From NCBI GenBank assembly GCA_042095835.1, contig JBELML010000016.1:1-64000 (forward strand): a DNA stretch of 64,000 nt. The letters are read 5' to 3'. This stretch comes from DATFKA01 sp042095835 (lineage in GTDB: Bacteria; Bacteroidota; Bacteroidia; Chitinophagales; Saprospiraceae). Positions within the stretch are counted from its first letter, which is position 1. Each line of letters begins with the position of its first letter. Position numbers and translations under genes: made by a program. The notes under the pieces are model-generated. The model worked only from the letters and a program-made list of their open reading frames with translations. It ran no database searches and was not told the origin of the DNA. This document shows, in pieces, positions 17,477 through 26,984 of this stretch.

Positions 17477-19432
17477 TTATTCGTTTGCTGTGATTTTCAC
17501 ATTATCCAAGAAAACTTCGTTACTACTATCCACCGCTTTTAAAGCACGGACATAAATAACCACTTTATTAGAAGATGCCGTAAACGTAAAGGAACTCGTT
17601 GTAAACATGGACTTATCTGAATTAAAGTCATTGGTGATATCGAAGTAAGCATCGATTGCTGGATCTGATTTTGAGGCATCGATTCCAGCTTCCGTTGTGA
17701 TTTCTTCATTTAGAATAAAGACTTCGGTATTGATACCTTCTACTTCAGAGCGAGTATCGATGGAGAAGGTATATTCTGCACCCTGCTCTACTTGTACTAG
17801 CTGATACAAGCGACGACAATTCGCGCTGAATTTCCCACCTCTAGTCTTGGATCCATTTTCGAATGCTCCATCTGAGGTAGAGTTCGGTTGCTCATTTGTA
17901 CAATAAGTGTTATCGATGTAGCTATTCAACTCTGTATTATACCAAAGTGCTCTAAACGGACTATCTACCGTATTACCACTATTATCTACCACTGTACTAT
18001 TGGGGGTCATATCCCAGGCATCAGCATTGTCACTAGTATTTTCAGTATACTCATCGAAGGTGCCGTTGAGTACAGTAACGACAAAACCTTCTGCAACGAC
18101 CAGTTTTTCGGTAGAAACATCGGTGTTACCTGTTTCACTATAAGCGGTCAGTGTTACAGTATACTCTCCATCTTGATCATAGGTGTGTGAAGGATTCATC
18201 CCTGTGAATTGATATCCATCTCCAAATTCCCACAATAGCATCACCGCTCCTTCAGAAGCATCCATGAAATCATAGGTGCGATAATCATCAGGATCGACTT
18301 GGAAGCTAAATCCAGCAGTAACGGGTGCCAAGATGTTGATCGTTTTGCTGAAGGTGGTAGACAAACCTACATCATTATTAGCCGTAAGGGTAATGACATA
18401 TTCGCCAGCAGTCTCATAGACATGTACAGGAGATTCTTCAGTAGACATATTTCCATCTCCAAAATCCCACTCGTAGTTGGTAGCATTAGTAGAGGTATTA
18501 GAAAAGGTGTACTCCAAGAAGTTTTCTTCCCCTTGTGCGATATTAAATCCAGCCGAAGGTGGTACAGAACCTTCTGCGCCAACATCGATGGAGAAATTAT
18601 CCAACCTAGCTTCAACTGGTCCATTGAAGAAATAAATCGCAACAGTGGTATTTTCTCCAGAATTGAAAGACAACTTCTCTTCTATATAAGCAGAAGGGTC
18701 CGTTATATCATTCACAGTAATGGAAGCTAAGGTTCCATCAGCAGTGGCTTCCCGACTTTCGAAAGGTCCAAATTCGGTGACACCAAGTACGGATACGGTG
18801 ACGAAAGGATCGGCCGAGTTGTTTAACATCGTATACCAAAACCTTAGGTCGTAGTTGGTATTTGCCTCCACAGCGATTTCTTGATAACCAATACGAGATT
18901 CGTCACTTGGTAATTTGGCTCCTTGAGACCCAAAAGTAACTGGACTCCCTGTTATCTGAATAACACCACCCAGGGTACTATTTCTCCATGAATCTCGGCC
19001 ATCTCCAGAGCCATCAGGCAAGGAGTTGTCCTCGAATCCCGCTTCTAAAATAATGGGTTGGAAAGGTCCTTCTACGACCTCCACATCAATAGTGGTTGTG
19101 CCGGTCACTCCATTGCCATCACTTGCCGTCAAGCTAACTGGGAAAGTACCTTCACCTGGAAAAGTAAATAGAGGATCTTGCTCACTTGAGGTATTCCCTC
19201 CACCAAAATCCCACTCGTAGGTAGTAGATTCCGCAGAAAGGTTAGTGAATTTAATCGTTTTGAAATCTTCTAAGGTCGAAGCATAAGAAAAATTAGCTGT
19301 TGGAAAATCCGTATCTGCAATAGAGTTAGAATCTGGCAGCTCAACCCCAAATGGGTCATCACAGCTATTGACCAAAAAGATTATGGAAAAGCAAAGGAAT
19401 ATCCTTATTGCTTTTGTATTTAAATAGTTCAT
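17477..19432 (-). CDS. PKD-domain surface glycan-binding lipoprotein (SusE/F position)
   Basis: A 651-residue lipoprotein (FLVNSC lipobox). Three PKD domains carry the Y-x-W-D-F-G-x-G or W-E-F-G-D-G motif: TYEWDFGGGNTSSEQ near residue 70, NYEWDFGDGNMSTEE near 320 and LLWEFGDGYQFTG near 405. Two beta-sandwich, carbohydrate-binding-like modules lie at about 130-280 and 450-650. Proteins at this position after susD usually hold the polysaccharide at the outer membrane. By context the ligand should be alginate. The gaps to susD (18 bp) and PL7 (2 bp) indicate one operon. Confidence 0.85.
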   Translation of the reverse strand: MNYLNTKAIRIFLCFSIIFLVNSCDDPFGVELPDSNSIADTDFPTANFSYASTLEDFKTIKFTNLSAESTTYEWDFGGGNTSSEQDPLFTFPGEGTFPVSLTASDGNGVTGTTTIDVEVVEGPFQPIILEAGFEDNSLPDGSGDGRDSWRNSTLGGVIQITGSPVTFGSQGAKLPSDESRIGYQEIAVEANTNYDLRFWYTMLNNSADPFVTVSVLGVTEFGPFESREATADGTLASITVNDITDPSAYIEEKLSFNSGENTTVAIYFFNGPVEARLDNFSIDVGAEGSVPPSAGFNIAQGEENFLEYTFSNTSTNATNYEWDFGDGNMSTEESPVHVYETAGEYVITLTANNDVGLSTTFSKTINILAPVTAGFSFQVDPDDYRTYDFMDASEGAVMLLWEFGDGYQFTGMNPSHTYDQDGEYTVTLTAYSETGNTDVSTEKLVVAEGFVVTVLNGTFDEYTENTSDNADAWDMTPNSTVVDNSGNTVDSPFRALWYNTELNSYIDNTYCTNEQPNSTSDGAFENGSKTRGGKFSANCRRLYQLVQVEQGAEYTFSIDTRSEVEGINTEVFILNEEITTEAGIDASKSDPAIDAYFDITNDFNSDKSMFTTSSFTFTASSNKVVIYVRALKAVDSSNEVFLDNVKITANE

Positions 19433-19450
19433 CTGTTTAAAATTTTAGTT

Positions 19451-20902
19451 TTAGTACCCCGGATTCTGCGTTAACAAACCACCACTTAAATTAATTTCTC
19501 TTGCTGGTATGGGTAGCAACAATTTTCTGGTATTGTAATCGGTGTATCCATTGTCCGCAGCGTGTGCACTTAAAACTGCATCAGCTACTCCAAACCTTAG
19601 CAAATCAAAGAACCGTTGATTTTCGAAAGCCAACTCTACTCTTCTTTCTACCAGGAGAGCATCCTTGGTCAGTGCTGCCGGACGATCATCTACTGGATCA
19701 AAACCTGCTCTTGCTTTGACTTTCATGTAAGACTCAATAGCACTACCGTCTGAGGTTTGGTCCCCGCCTGCCATGATCGCTTCGGCATGCATCAACAATA
19801 CATCTGCATAACGCAACACAATGACATCATTTCCAGCGAATCCTGGACTTTGGCCATAAGTCGGAGGGAAAACAGACACATCAGAACCATCTGGCAGGTA
19901 CTTGGTCACCTCTGTCCAACTTGGGAAGGTAACATAAGACTCTTCGGTTCTATTGCCACCGAATTGCGTAAAGTCAGTTACAAGATTGTCATTGACCAAG
20001 TTCAAACCATCTTGTCTACCTTGACGAACTGTAGCCGTAAACTCTGCGGAGAAACCTTGGCTTTCTTGTACATTACCTGTTTCATATTGAATAGCGAAAA
20101 GAATTTCATCATTCAATTCATTATAAAATACATCATGGAAATTATCTTCTAAGCTGAAGGCTCCACTGTTGATAATATCCTCGCACATTTGCTGCGCAGC
20201 GCCATAATCAGGCGTCGGTTGCGATAAATATACTTTTGCCAAAAGGCCCTGTGCCGCAGCTTTTGATGCTCTAGATTTATAGGTATTATCCAAATTGGCT
20301 ACACCTTCTTGTAGATCAGCGATGATCTGCTGATAAACTTGTTCTTCAGCAACTCTAGTAAATAGTAGTTCATTATCTGTAGGTCCGACTACAGTGGTCA
20401 CTAAAGGTACTGCCCCGTACAATCTGACTAGCTTAAAGTAGGCAAAAGCTCTCAAGAACTTAGCTTCAGCTGTATAAGCCGCCTGATTGCTTTCATCTGC
20501 TACATCGATATAGTCCAAAACATTATTGGCTCTAAAAATAATCTCGTACATCGATTGATAATAGTCCTCTGATTGCACGTTATTAGGATCTACTCTATAT
20601 CGGTGAAAATCAGCTCTCGACCCTTCCAAGGTGGCTGTTCGAGTATTATCACTTCGCATTTCTGTCATCATGAATTCAAATTGGATACCACGATTAAAGC
20701 GTGTGGTATTAGATTCGGTGTTGACATTGACGCCCTGAATAGCATCATAGACCCCAATAACGCCAGCTAAGACATCATCGTCGGAGGCAAAAAATGCATC
20801 TACTACAATAGCAGAATCAGGTAATGGATTTAAAAATTCATCTTCACAGGAATAGAGCAAGAGCCCTACCACCGCAAGAGTTATATATTTGAAAAACTTC
20901 AT
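19451..20902 (-). CDS. SusD/RagB-family outer-membrane glycan-binding lipoprotein
   Basis: A 483-residue lipoprotein (VVGLLLYSC lipobox, then EDEFLNPLPDSAI). It shows the SusD pattern: helical N-terminus with TPR-like repeats (RAFAYFKLVRLYGAVPLVTT), a central variable region, and a C-terminal ERRVELAFENQRFFDLLRFG, then LLPIPAREINLSGGLLTQNPGY. It caps the SusC channel and binds oligosaccharide for import. It lies 24 bp after susC. Confidence 0.96.
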   Translation of the reverse strand: MKFFKYITLAVVGLLLYSCEDEFLNPLPDSAIVVDAFFASDDDVLAGVIGVYDAIQGVNVNTESNTTRFNRGIQFEFMMTEMRSDNTRTATLEGSRADFHRYRVDPNNVQSEDYYQSMYEIIFRANNVLDYIDVADESNQAAYTAEAKFLRAFAYFKLVRLYGAVPLVTTVVGPTDNELLFTRVAEEQVYQQIIADLQEGVANLDNTYKSRASKAAAQGLLAKVYLSQPTPDYGAAQQMCEDIINSGAFSLEDNFHDVFYNELNDEILFAIQYETGNVQESQGFSAEFTATVRQGRQDGLNLVNDNLVTDFTQFGGNRTEESYVTFPSWTEVTKYLPDGSDVSVFPPTYGQSPGFAGNDVIVLRYADVLLMHAEAIMAGGDQTSDGSAIESYMKVKARAGFDPVDDRPAALTKDALLVERRVELAFENQRFFDLLRFGVADAVLSAHAADNGYTDYNTRKLLLPIPAREINLSGGLLTQNPGY

Positions 20903-20926
20903 TAGTTGATTGTTTTTTGCTTAAGA

Positions 20927-23900
20927 TTAAAACTGAGCATTCAGCCCAACGGTGAATGTCCTAAATAAAGGCGTACCTGCACGCTGAGAACCATAGCTGA
21001 TCGGTGTATTGTTCCCATCAATAAATTCAGGATTGAACCCTTTGTACTCATCAGAAGTCCTGTAAATTAGATTCTGGCCAGAGGCATACAAGCGCAAACC
21101 ATTAATGAACCCTAATCTACCCAATTGGCTTTTTGTAAAATTGTAACCAATATTCACATTCCTCAGTGAAAAATAAGCCGCACTTTGTACGATATCATTG
21201 GTATGTACTCTTTGCTGAAGGAAAGTAGCATTAGGAATCACACCATCTTCAACTACCTGCTGCACATCAGATGTACCACCTTGCCAATGGGTAAAGAAGT
21301 ACTGATCTCCAACATTTCTCACCTGAGCACCTTGGCTACCTTGTATCATAAAAGAGAAGTCAAAATTACCGATAGCAAACTCATTGGTAAGACTCCAAAT
21401 CAAGTCTGGATATGGATCTCCAAGAATGGTTTTATCGGCATCCGAAATCAGACCATCACCATTTAAATCCTTGACGATGACATCTTCTGACAAACCGTTA
21501 ATCGGAATATAAGGAGAGTCATAGTACTGAGTAGACAACTCTTCGTCTACCACGTATCCATAAAAAGAGGAGATAGGATTGCCCACTGAGTTAATCCATT
21601 GGGAGTTTCTACCCCAACCATCAACGGTCAACTGTCCGTTAGATTCACCAAAATCTAGCAAGGTATTTTGGTTGGTTGAAGCGATCACAGTAGTATTCCA
21701 ACGCAATCTGCCATTATTCAGGTTAGTCGTTCTCAATTCGAACTCCCAGCCTTTATTTTCTACCTTACCCAAATTCACAATACCTGCATCGAAGCCGGTA
21801 ACAAAAGAAACAGGGTTTTCTAATAATAATTGATCACTTGTTCTGACATAATAATCAATCGAACCTTGTACTCTGTTATCAAAAAATCCAAAGTCAATCC
21901 CTGGGTTAAATTCTTCTGAAGCTTCCCATTGTAATAAAGGATTAACAATACTGAGTGGTGAAACCCCAGGAGTAATACCACCTCCAGTGATCGCAGAGGA
22001 AGTACTCAACAATGCCAAGTAGGGATAGTTATTGACAATATCATCGCCTACGCTAAAGTTCTCATTACCGGTGAGTCCATAACTCACTCTTAATTTCAAT
22101 CTACTCAGCAGACCATTATCATTAATAAAGTCTTCGTTATGCATATTCCAACCAACTGAAACAGCTGGGAAATTTCCCCATTTAGAATTCACCCCAAATA
22201 CAGAACTCGCATCTCTTCTGAAAGAAGCATTTACTAAGTATCTATCATCAAATACATAGTTGATTCTACCGAAGTAGCCAATCTTGTTTTTCTCGTAGTT
22301 GATCTCTTCAAATTCGGAGACGATAGTTGCTCCTTGCAAGTTTTTCAGTAAGTCATTCGTAAAGCCCGATCCAGAAATATTACTATTTTCCACCTCTCTT
22401 TTCTGGAAGGTTGCGCCTACTAAAAGATTCAGCCCATGATTTCCAAACTCCTTATTATAGGCGATTGTATTATCCGAGATAATTCTATTACGTACTCTAT
22501 TTTGCAAGTTATACTGCGCTCTACCTGCTCCAGAAGCGTGGTGCATCACACCGTTGTATCTGGTTCTTTTTCGATTCTCTATCGTTACCCCCAAGGAGGT
22601 TTTAGCTATTAAGCCATCGGCAATTTTATACCTTAAATAAGTAGAAGATAACAACTTGGTCTTGTACTCATAGTGCTCTCTTTCTACATATTGGGCGTAG
22701 GGGTTCATATCACCTGAAGTACGTGGTCTACTAGAACCTTGATCATCAGTAGGATCGATGTCGATATTATCTAAGTGATCCTCCAGAAAATAGTCTCCCA
22801 CTTTCACATCTGGATACTCGTCTCTATCTACATACTTGATCGTCTCTTCCGTATGGTAGATGAGCAACCAAGGCGATTGTCTGATAGGATTATGAACAGA
22901 AGTAGGTAATGCTCTGCGTCTAGAGTGAGATGGATTGATTTTAAAGCCAAATTTTAGACGGTTCGAAATTTCCGTATCCATCTTAATATTACCCGCATAC
23001 ATGCGGTAATCATCAGTAAGGACTACACCTTGATCACCTAAAGTTCTAAGAGATACACTAAATTTTGTAGCTTCACTTCCTCCTCTAGCGGAGAAAGAAT
23101 GACTAGAGATATTGCCTCCATCAAAAAATACATCTTGCCAGTCTCTATCTACGCCTGTTTCTTCGACCAGTTGTAGCGCATACTGCGTATTATTGGTAAG
23201 AAAACCTGCTTGAGCCAACTCAAAATCTGCCCATCCGGCAACGCTTTTTCGATAATCGTCACTTCCAAAGGCTTCTTTTCTTCCAAAATAAGTTTGGTAG
23301 CTAAACTGGGTTTTCCCAGCCTGACCATCTTTAGTGGTAATCATGATGACACCATTCGACCCTTCACTACCATAGATTGCGGCAGATGCAGCATCTTTAA
23401 GCACCTCAAAAGAGGCAATATCATTCATGTCGAGGTTACTTAAAAAGTCAGGATCGACAACCAAACCATCGACAACTACTGCCGGGCCAGCGTCAGCATT
23501 AATAGATCCAAAACCCCTAACGGTAATAGTAGGTGCAGCTCCAGCCTCTGCTGAGGTAGCCTGAATGTTCACCCCAGATACTTGACCAATCAGAGCTTCA
23601 TCGACTCTTGCTACTGCAATTTGGTCTAGTTTTTCATTTTCTACTCTTGATACCGCACCCGTTAAATGTGATTTTTTCTGGGTACCATACCCAATTACAA
23701 TGACCTCGTCCAGGAGGTCACCGTCCAACTCCATCGTAACATTGATCGTAGATCGGCCGGCAACTTCTACCTCCTGCTCCATCATACCGGTATAACTAAA
23801 TACCAATACGGCATCGGCATCCGCATCAATGTTGTATCTACCGTCTAGATCAGTAACTGCACCAGTAGTGGTACCTTTAATGACCACTGTAGCACCGATA

Positions 23901-24064
23901 AGGGGCATGCCATCTTCCGCAGAAGTAACTACACCCGTAATTGGCGCAAACGTTTTGTTAGGGCTTGTTTTTCCCGCTAAGTTTGTCGGAAAACAAAACA
24001 CCAACCCATAAATCCCCACCAGCAAGGTGTAAAACAGGGATGCGTTTGTTAATTTTGTTCGCAT
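20927..24064 (-). CDS. SusC/RagA-family TonB-linked outer-membrane transporter
   Basis: I choose the ATG at 24064 (1045 residues), because MRTKLTNASLFYTLLVGIYG is a signal peptide; the frame runs 38 residues further upstream without one. Domains in order: a carboxypeptidase-regulatory-like domain (ITGVVTSAEDGMPLIGATVV), the TonB-interacting segment DEVIVIGYGTQKKS, a plug domain, and a C-terminal beta-barrel ending in FRTFTVGLNAQF. It should import alginate oligosaccharides produced by the PL6 and PL7 enzymes, driven by TonB-ExbBD. It is the first gene of the operon. A hairpin (about 24092-24116, GGCTCATCTC paired with GAGATGGGCC) lies in its leader. Confidence 0.96.
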   Translation of the reverse strand: MRTKLTNASLFYTLLVGIYGLVFCFPTNLAGKTSPNKTFAPITGVVTSAEDGMPLIGATVVIKGTTTGAVTDLDGRYNIDADADAVLVFSYTGMMEQEVEVAGRSTINVTMELDGDLLDEVIVIGYGTQKKSHLTGAVSRVENEKLDQIAVARVDEALIGQVSGVNIQATSAEAGAAPTITVRGFGSINADAGPAVVVDGLVVDPDFLSNLDMNDIASFEVLKDAASAAIYGSEGSNGVIMITTKDGQAGKTQFSYQTYFGRKEAFGSDDYRKSVAGWADFELAQAGFLTNNTQYALQLVEETGVDRDWQDVFFDGGNISSHSFSARGGSEATKFSVSLRTLGDQGVVLTDDYRMYAGNIKMDTEISNRLKFGFKINPSHSRRRALPTSVHNPIRQSPWLLIYHTEETIKYVDRDEYPDVKVGDYFLEDHLDNIDIDPTDDQGSSRPRTSGDMNPYAQYVEREHYEYKTKLLSSTYLRYKIADGLIAKTSLGVTIENRKRTRYNGVMHHASGAGRAQYNLQNRVRNRIISDNTIAYNKEFGNHGLNLLVGATFQKREVENSNISGSGFTNDLLKNLQGATIVSEFEEINYEKNKIGYFGRINYVFDDRYLVNASFRRDASSVFGVNSKWGNFPAVSVGWNMHNEDFINDNGLLSRLKLRVSYGLTGNENFSVGDDIVNNYPYLALLSTSSAITGGGITPGVSPLSIVNPLLQWEASEEFNPGIDFGFFDNRVQGSIDYYVRTSDQLLLENPVSFVTGFDAGIVNLGKVENKGWEFELRTTNLNNGRLRWNTTVIASTNQNTLLDFGESNGQLTVDGWGRNSQWINSVGNPISSFYGYVVDEELSTQYYDSPYIPINGLSEDVIVKDLNGDGLISDADKTILGDPYPDLIWSLTNEFAIGNFDFSFMIQGSQGAQVRNVGDQYFFTHWQGGTSDVQQVVEDGVIPNATFLQQRVHTNDIVQSAAYFSLRNVNIGYNFTKSQLGRLGFINGLRLYASGQNLIYRTSDEYKGFNPEFIDGNNTPISYGSQRAGTPLFRTFTVGLNAQF

Positions 24065-24222
24065 AAGTTTAATTTTAATATTGATTTTTTGGCTCATCTC
24101 AAAAGAGATGGGCCCTTTTATTACGTTGTCTAAGTCTTTTTGTGCATGCGATTCTAGGGTCAACAAGTAGAAACTCATTGATCAGTTTGCTTAATTTTTT
24201 AGTTTCAGACATAGGCAACCAA

Positions 24223-24250
24223 TGTAAAGGCTTGTAAACAAATCTTTACA
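24223..24250 (-). promoter_or_regulatory. Candidate operator/promoter of the alginate operon
   Basis: An inverted repeat TGTAAAG...CTTTACA (7-bp arms, 14-bp spacer) lies between the GntR gene and susC. On the minus strand its right arm is followed by TACATTGG, close to the -7 consensus, with TTTG upstream. Control by the adjacent GntR protein is inference. The sequence differs from the palindrome in the regulator's own promoter. Confidence 0.35.
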
Positions 24251-24281
24251 AAAGAATAATAATGGTTTGATTTTGGGGTAC

Positions 24282-24983
24282 TTATTTGCCTTTACGGCTA
24301 AACGCTAATACATCACTTAAATGCAATCCCATTGCTTTTTCAGCTGCATCTGGATCTTGAGCTATAATCGCATCAAGAATCCCCTTATGCTCCTCTATGG
24401 AATTGACCGAACGCCCATTTTCACAAACGTCCAGATTAATAAAACTCTTTATAATATCTGGAGTTATGATAATCATCATAGACTTCAGTACATTATTCTT
24501 ACTTGCTTCGGCAATCTTAATATGAAACAACAAGTCCTCTTCTACTGCTGGGATATCTTGTTTTGCCTTAGCATCGAAGGCCTCCATAGCCGCTTTTATA
24601 TTTTGAATATCCTCCTCCGTCCGCTTGAGTGCTGCCAAACGCGCCGCTTCACACTCTAACAAGATTCTCGTTTCCACTAGTGAGACAAAATCACTGTCCT
24701 CAATTTTCAGTACATCGGATATAAGACCTTCTAAAGCAGTAACTCCCATCCCTGCTACTACCGTGCCTCGCTGAGGCAAGGTTTTCAAAATACCATAGAA
24801 CTCTAGCTTCTGTAGGGCAATCCGCAGATTGCCTCTACTCACCTTGAAGGTTTCTGCCAGCTTCCGTTCGGATGGTAATTTATCTCCTGGATTAAGCTGT
24901 GCCGATACAATAAGCTCGCGTACCTGACGAATGATTTTGTCAGTTGGCGATTGAATATTTATTTCCTGAAAATTTTGTACCAC
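24282..24983 (-). CDS. FadR-subfamily GntR transcriptional regulator (FCD domain)
   Basis: A 233-residue protein. Residues 10-78 are a GntR winged helix (ELIVSAQLNPGDKLPSERKL, then AETFKVSRGNLRIALQKLEF), and the wing has a QRGTVV motif. Residues about 95-225 are an all-helical FCD effector domain with ligand or metal-binding histidines (LLFHIKIAEAS, EEHKGILDAI, LHLSDVL). It is directly upstream of and parallel to the alginate operon. FCD regulators of alginate loci typically sense unsaturated uronates or KDG-type products; that assignment here rests on context. A perfect palindrome lies 34 bp upstream of its start. Confidence 0.92.
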   Translation of the reverse strand: MVQNFQEINIQSPTDKIIRQVRELIVSAQLNPGDKLPSERKLAETFKVSRGNLRIALQKLEFYGILKTLPQRGTVVAGMGVTALEGLISDVLKIEDSDFVSLVETRILLECEAARLAALKRTEEDIQNIKAAMEAFDAKAKQDIPAVEEDLLFHIKIAEASKNNVLKSMMIIITPDIIKSFINLDVCENGRSVNSIEEHKGILDAIIAQDPDAAEKAMGLHLSDVLAFSRKGK

Positions 24984-25016
24984 TATTGGCGAATCTATGT
25001 TAGTTTAACGAATCAA

Positions 25017-25032
25017 AACTGGTTAACCAGTT
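25017..25032. promoter_or_regulatory. Perfect 16-bp palindrome, probable GntR operator
   Basis: AACTGGTTAACCAGTT is a perfect palindrome with the TGGT-NN-ACCA core common to FadR-type GntR sites. It sits 34 bp upstream of the GntR start codon, so autoregulation is likely. Confidence 0.65.
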
Positions 25033-25171
25033 AAATACATAATAAATGTAATCCTAAAATTGGTATATTCAAACAAATAGTCACTTTTTTTTTCTGCAAC
25101 CGTTCGTCTTTTGGAGAGAGCATGACTTAACCCAATTAAATATGGATTCTGAATAGGGAGATTATATGGAT

Positions 25172-25228
25172 AAAATTGGCACAAAATCTACTCGATCAAA
25201 ATGCGAGACTTATTCTTTGTCCGTTACT
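25172..25228. repeat. R1 repeat, half copy B
   Basis: It matches the right half of copy C (28961-29120): GGCACAAAATCTACTCGATC, then AAAATGCGAGACTTATTC and the terminal CCGTTACT. The left half is missing. It lies in the 750-bp intergenic stretch upstream of the GntR gene, which otherwise holds the operator, R2-A and a hairpin. Confidence 0.7.
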
Positions 25229-25342
25229 TAAATAATCTCCCAGTAGGTATTTACGCTTTGCAAATCATAGATGGGAAAAGACAAGTGTACTAAGAAGATC
25301 GTAAAAAACTAGGTCAATTCAGAGGCTATTTGAATGTATGAT

Positions 25343-25595
25343 TAGGGCAAACGCACTAAAAAATTACCCTACAATTTTTTATAATTCTTACTGAAACTCC
25401 AATTCAAAACCGCTCTAGCATCTTCATTTTTGTCATTCGATACAAAAACGAAGCAAAAAAATCTTGCCTAGCCAAACTCGTTCCACTCGAACAGTGCCTA
25501 GGCGGCCTCCCGCACTTCGCTTATCACCTTTTTCACTCTTAATTTCGAGTAATAAGCATTTCTTTTTCAGTTTTTATTTTAATGCGTTTGTCCTA
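25343..25595. repeat. R2 interspersed repeat, copy A
   Basis: A 253-bp element bounded by TAGGGCAAACGCACTAAAAA and, at the right, TTTTAATGCGTTTGTCCTA, which are inverted terminal repeats. Its interior matches, in reverse complement, the element at 50714-50956. That includes the CTTGCCTAGCCAAACTCG...GCCTAGGCGG region and CCCGCACTTCGCTTATCACC. No ORF of note was seen. Confidence 0.75.
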
Positions 25596-25667
25596 ATGTA
25601 TGATAACAGAGCACTCATCATTAGACTTTTTGATTGGATGATGGTGCTTCTTTAGATATCCAAACAA

Positions 25668-25702
25668 CGATGACTCTATCCCAGGTAGGAAAAGAGTCAT
25701 CG
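25668..25702. terminator. Hairpin, possible terminator
   Basis: CGATGACTCT pairs with AGAGTCATCG across a 15-base loop, with CTTTTTGA following on the plus strand. The nearest gene (25733-26173) is on the minus strand and ends just beyond, so the strand of action is unclear. Confidence 0.45.
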
Positions 25703-25732
25703 CTTTTTGATAAAAAATAGTTTGCGCAGGTT

Positions 25733-26173
25733 TTACTGTATCTCAAACCACAACATATTCTTATCTTCTTTTTTCAGCATGGTAGATCCACCACTCATCA
25801 CTACAGAATTGGTCAATCCTAATTTATTGATGATAGCATCTGACATTTGAAAGCCCTGAGGCATGCGCAAACGTAAGTTTTTCTTTGGTCTGCGATCCAA
25901 GTGAAATTGAGCTTTACCATCTACGATGCGTAGTTTCGCAGTGAATACGCCCTTTCCTTCCTGCTTACCTAGGACGATGTTTTGTATTTCTGCCTCGATT
26001 CCTTTAGGTGTTTTTTTCGTCACCTTTAAATGTAAAGAGACATGGACAAAAATGGATTCGATGTCTCCAGTATCAACTAGGTCTATCACGGCTGGAGGAT
26101 TAGTAGCAGGAGTAGTTGCATTTGCAAAAGTAGAAGTAAACATGAAAGCGATGGCGATGAATAAGATTCTCAT
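25733..26173 (-). CDS. Small secreted hypothetical protein
   Basis: I choose the ATG at 26173 (146 residues), since MRILFIAIAFMFTSTFANA is a signal peptide; a start at 26212 puts 13 residues in front of it. The mature part is a beta-rich, basic domain with KKTPKGIEAEIQNIVLGKQE and RRPKKNLRLRMPQGFQMSD, ending STMLKKEDKNMLWFEIQ. I do not recognise a family. It is convergent with nothing and divergent from the sigma-factor operon. Confidence 0.6.
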   Translation of the reverse strand: MRILFIAIAFMFTSTFANATTPATNPPAVIDLVDTGDIESIFVHVSLHLKVTKKTPKGIEAEIQNIVLGKQEGKGVFTAKLRIVDGKAQFHLDRRPKKNLRLRMPQGFQMSDAIINKLGLTNSVVMSGGSTMLKKEDKNMLWFEIQ

Positions 26174-26445
26174 GATTGATGTGTATTTGAAATATTTTTT
26201 TAGGTACCGCAAAAAATATAATCTTTCGAGTTGGTCCTAACTTTTTGAAGCTAAGTGATTCATTTTAAACGTGATTCGAAAAGTTAGGAACTCTAAAATC
26301 GAAAGTTTATTTTTTGCTTACTACTAATTGATTTACACCCAATAGACTGCTCAGCTTGTTCTTCTTCCCGAAACTTTCTCTTTTTTTTTGAAAAAATATT
26401 TACCCAACTGTAAGAAACCCTACCAAAACAGTATCTAAGTAGCTG

Positions 26446-26952
26446 ATGAAACATTCATTAGAACATATAATCCAGCAATACAAAACATCTATATTTAAGA
26501 TATGTCTTGGCTATGCAGCTACCCAAGCAGAGGCAGAAGACTTATTGCAGGAAACCTTTATTAATATATGGAAGGGCCTAGCTCGGTTTCGAGAAGAAGC
26601 CAAGCTAAAAACCTGGATTTATCGCGTCACCGTTAATACTTGCCTGGTGAGTTTGCGAAAGAAGCGGATCCCAACAACCGCTCTCACAACCCTCCAAGAA
26701 ATTCATTTATCATCATACTCTTCAAGTCCCGAAAATAGCGAAGCTTTAGAGCTACTCCATCAGCACATTCAGGCACTTCCAGAAAAAGACCGAGTGATCA
26801 TCTTGCTCTACCTAGAAGCTTTGAGTCATAAAGAAATTGCTCAGGTCATAGGTATTTCTGCCAATCATGTAGGTGTCCGAATTAGTAGAATAAAACAGCG
26901 ACTTCGCAGTCGAATGACTTTGGGAGTATTAGGAAAAGACAGGAAACTGTGA
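26446..26952 (+). CDS. ECF-type RNA polymerase sigma factor
   Basis: A 168-residue sigma-70 family protein. Region 2 covers residues about 10-75: AEDLLQETFINIWKGLARFR, then KTWIYRVTVNTC. Region 4 covers about 110-160: LPEKDRVIILLYLEALSHKE, then IAQVIGISANHVGVRISRIK. It has no region 3, as expected for extracytoplasmic-function factors. The next gene, 32 bp downstream, encodes a four-helix membrane protein that takes the place an anti-sigma factor usually has. Confidence 0.95.
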   Translation: MKHSLEHIIQQYKTSIFKICLGYAATQAEAEDLLQETFINIWKGLARFREEAKLKTWIYRVTVNTCLVSLRKKRIPTTALTTLQEIHLSSYSSSPENSEALELLHQHIQALPEKDRVIILLYLEALSHKEIAQVIGISANHVGVRISRIKQRLRSRMTLGVLGKDRKL

Positions 26953-26984
26953 CATTACAACACTAAATCATTACATCATTCAAT

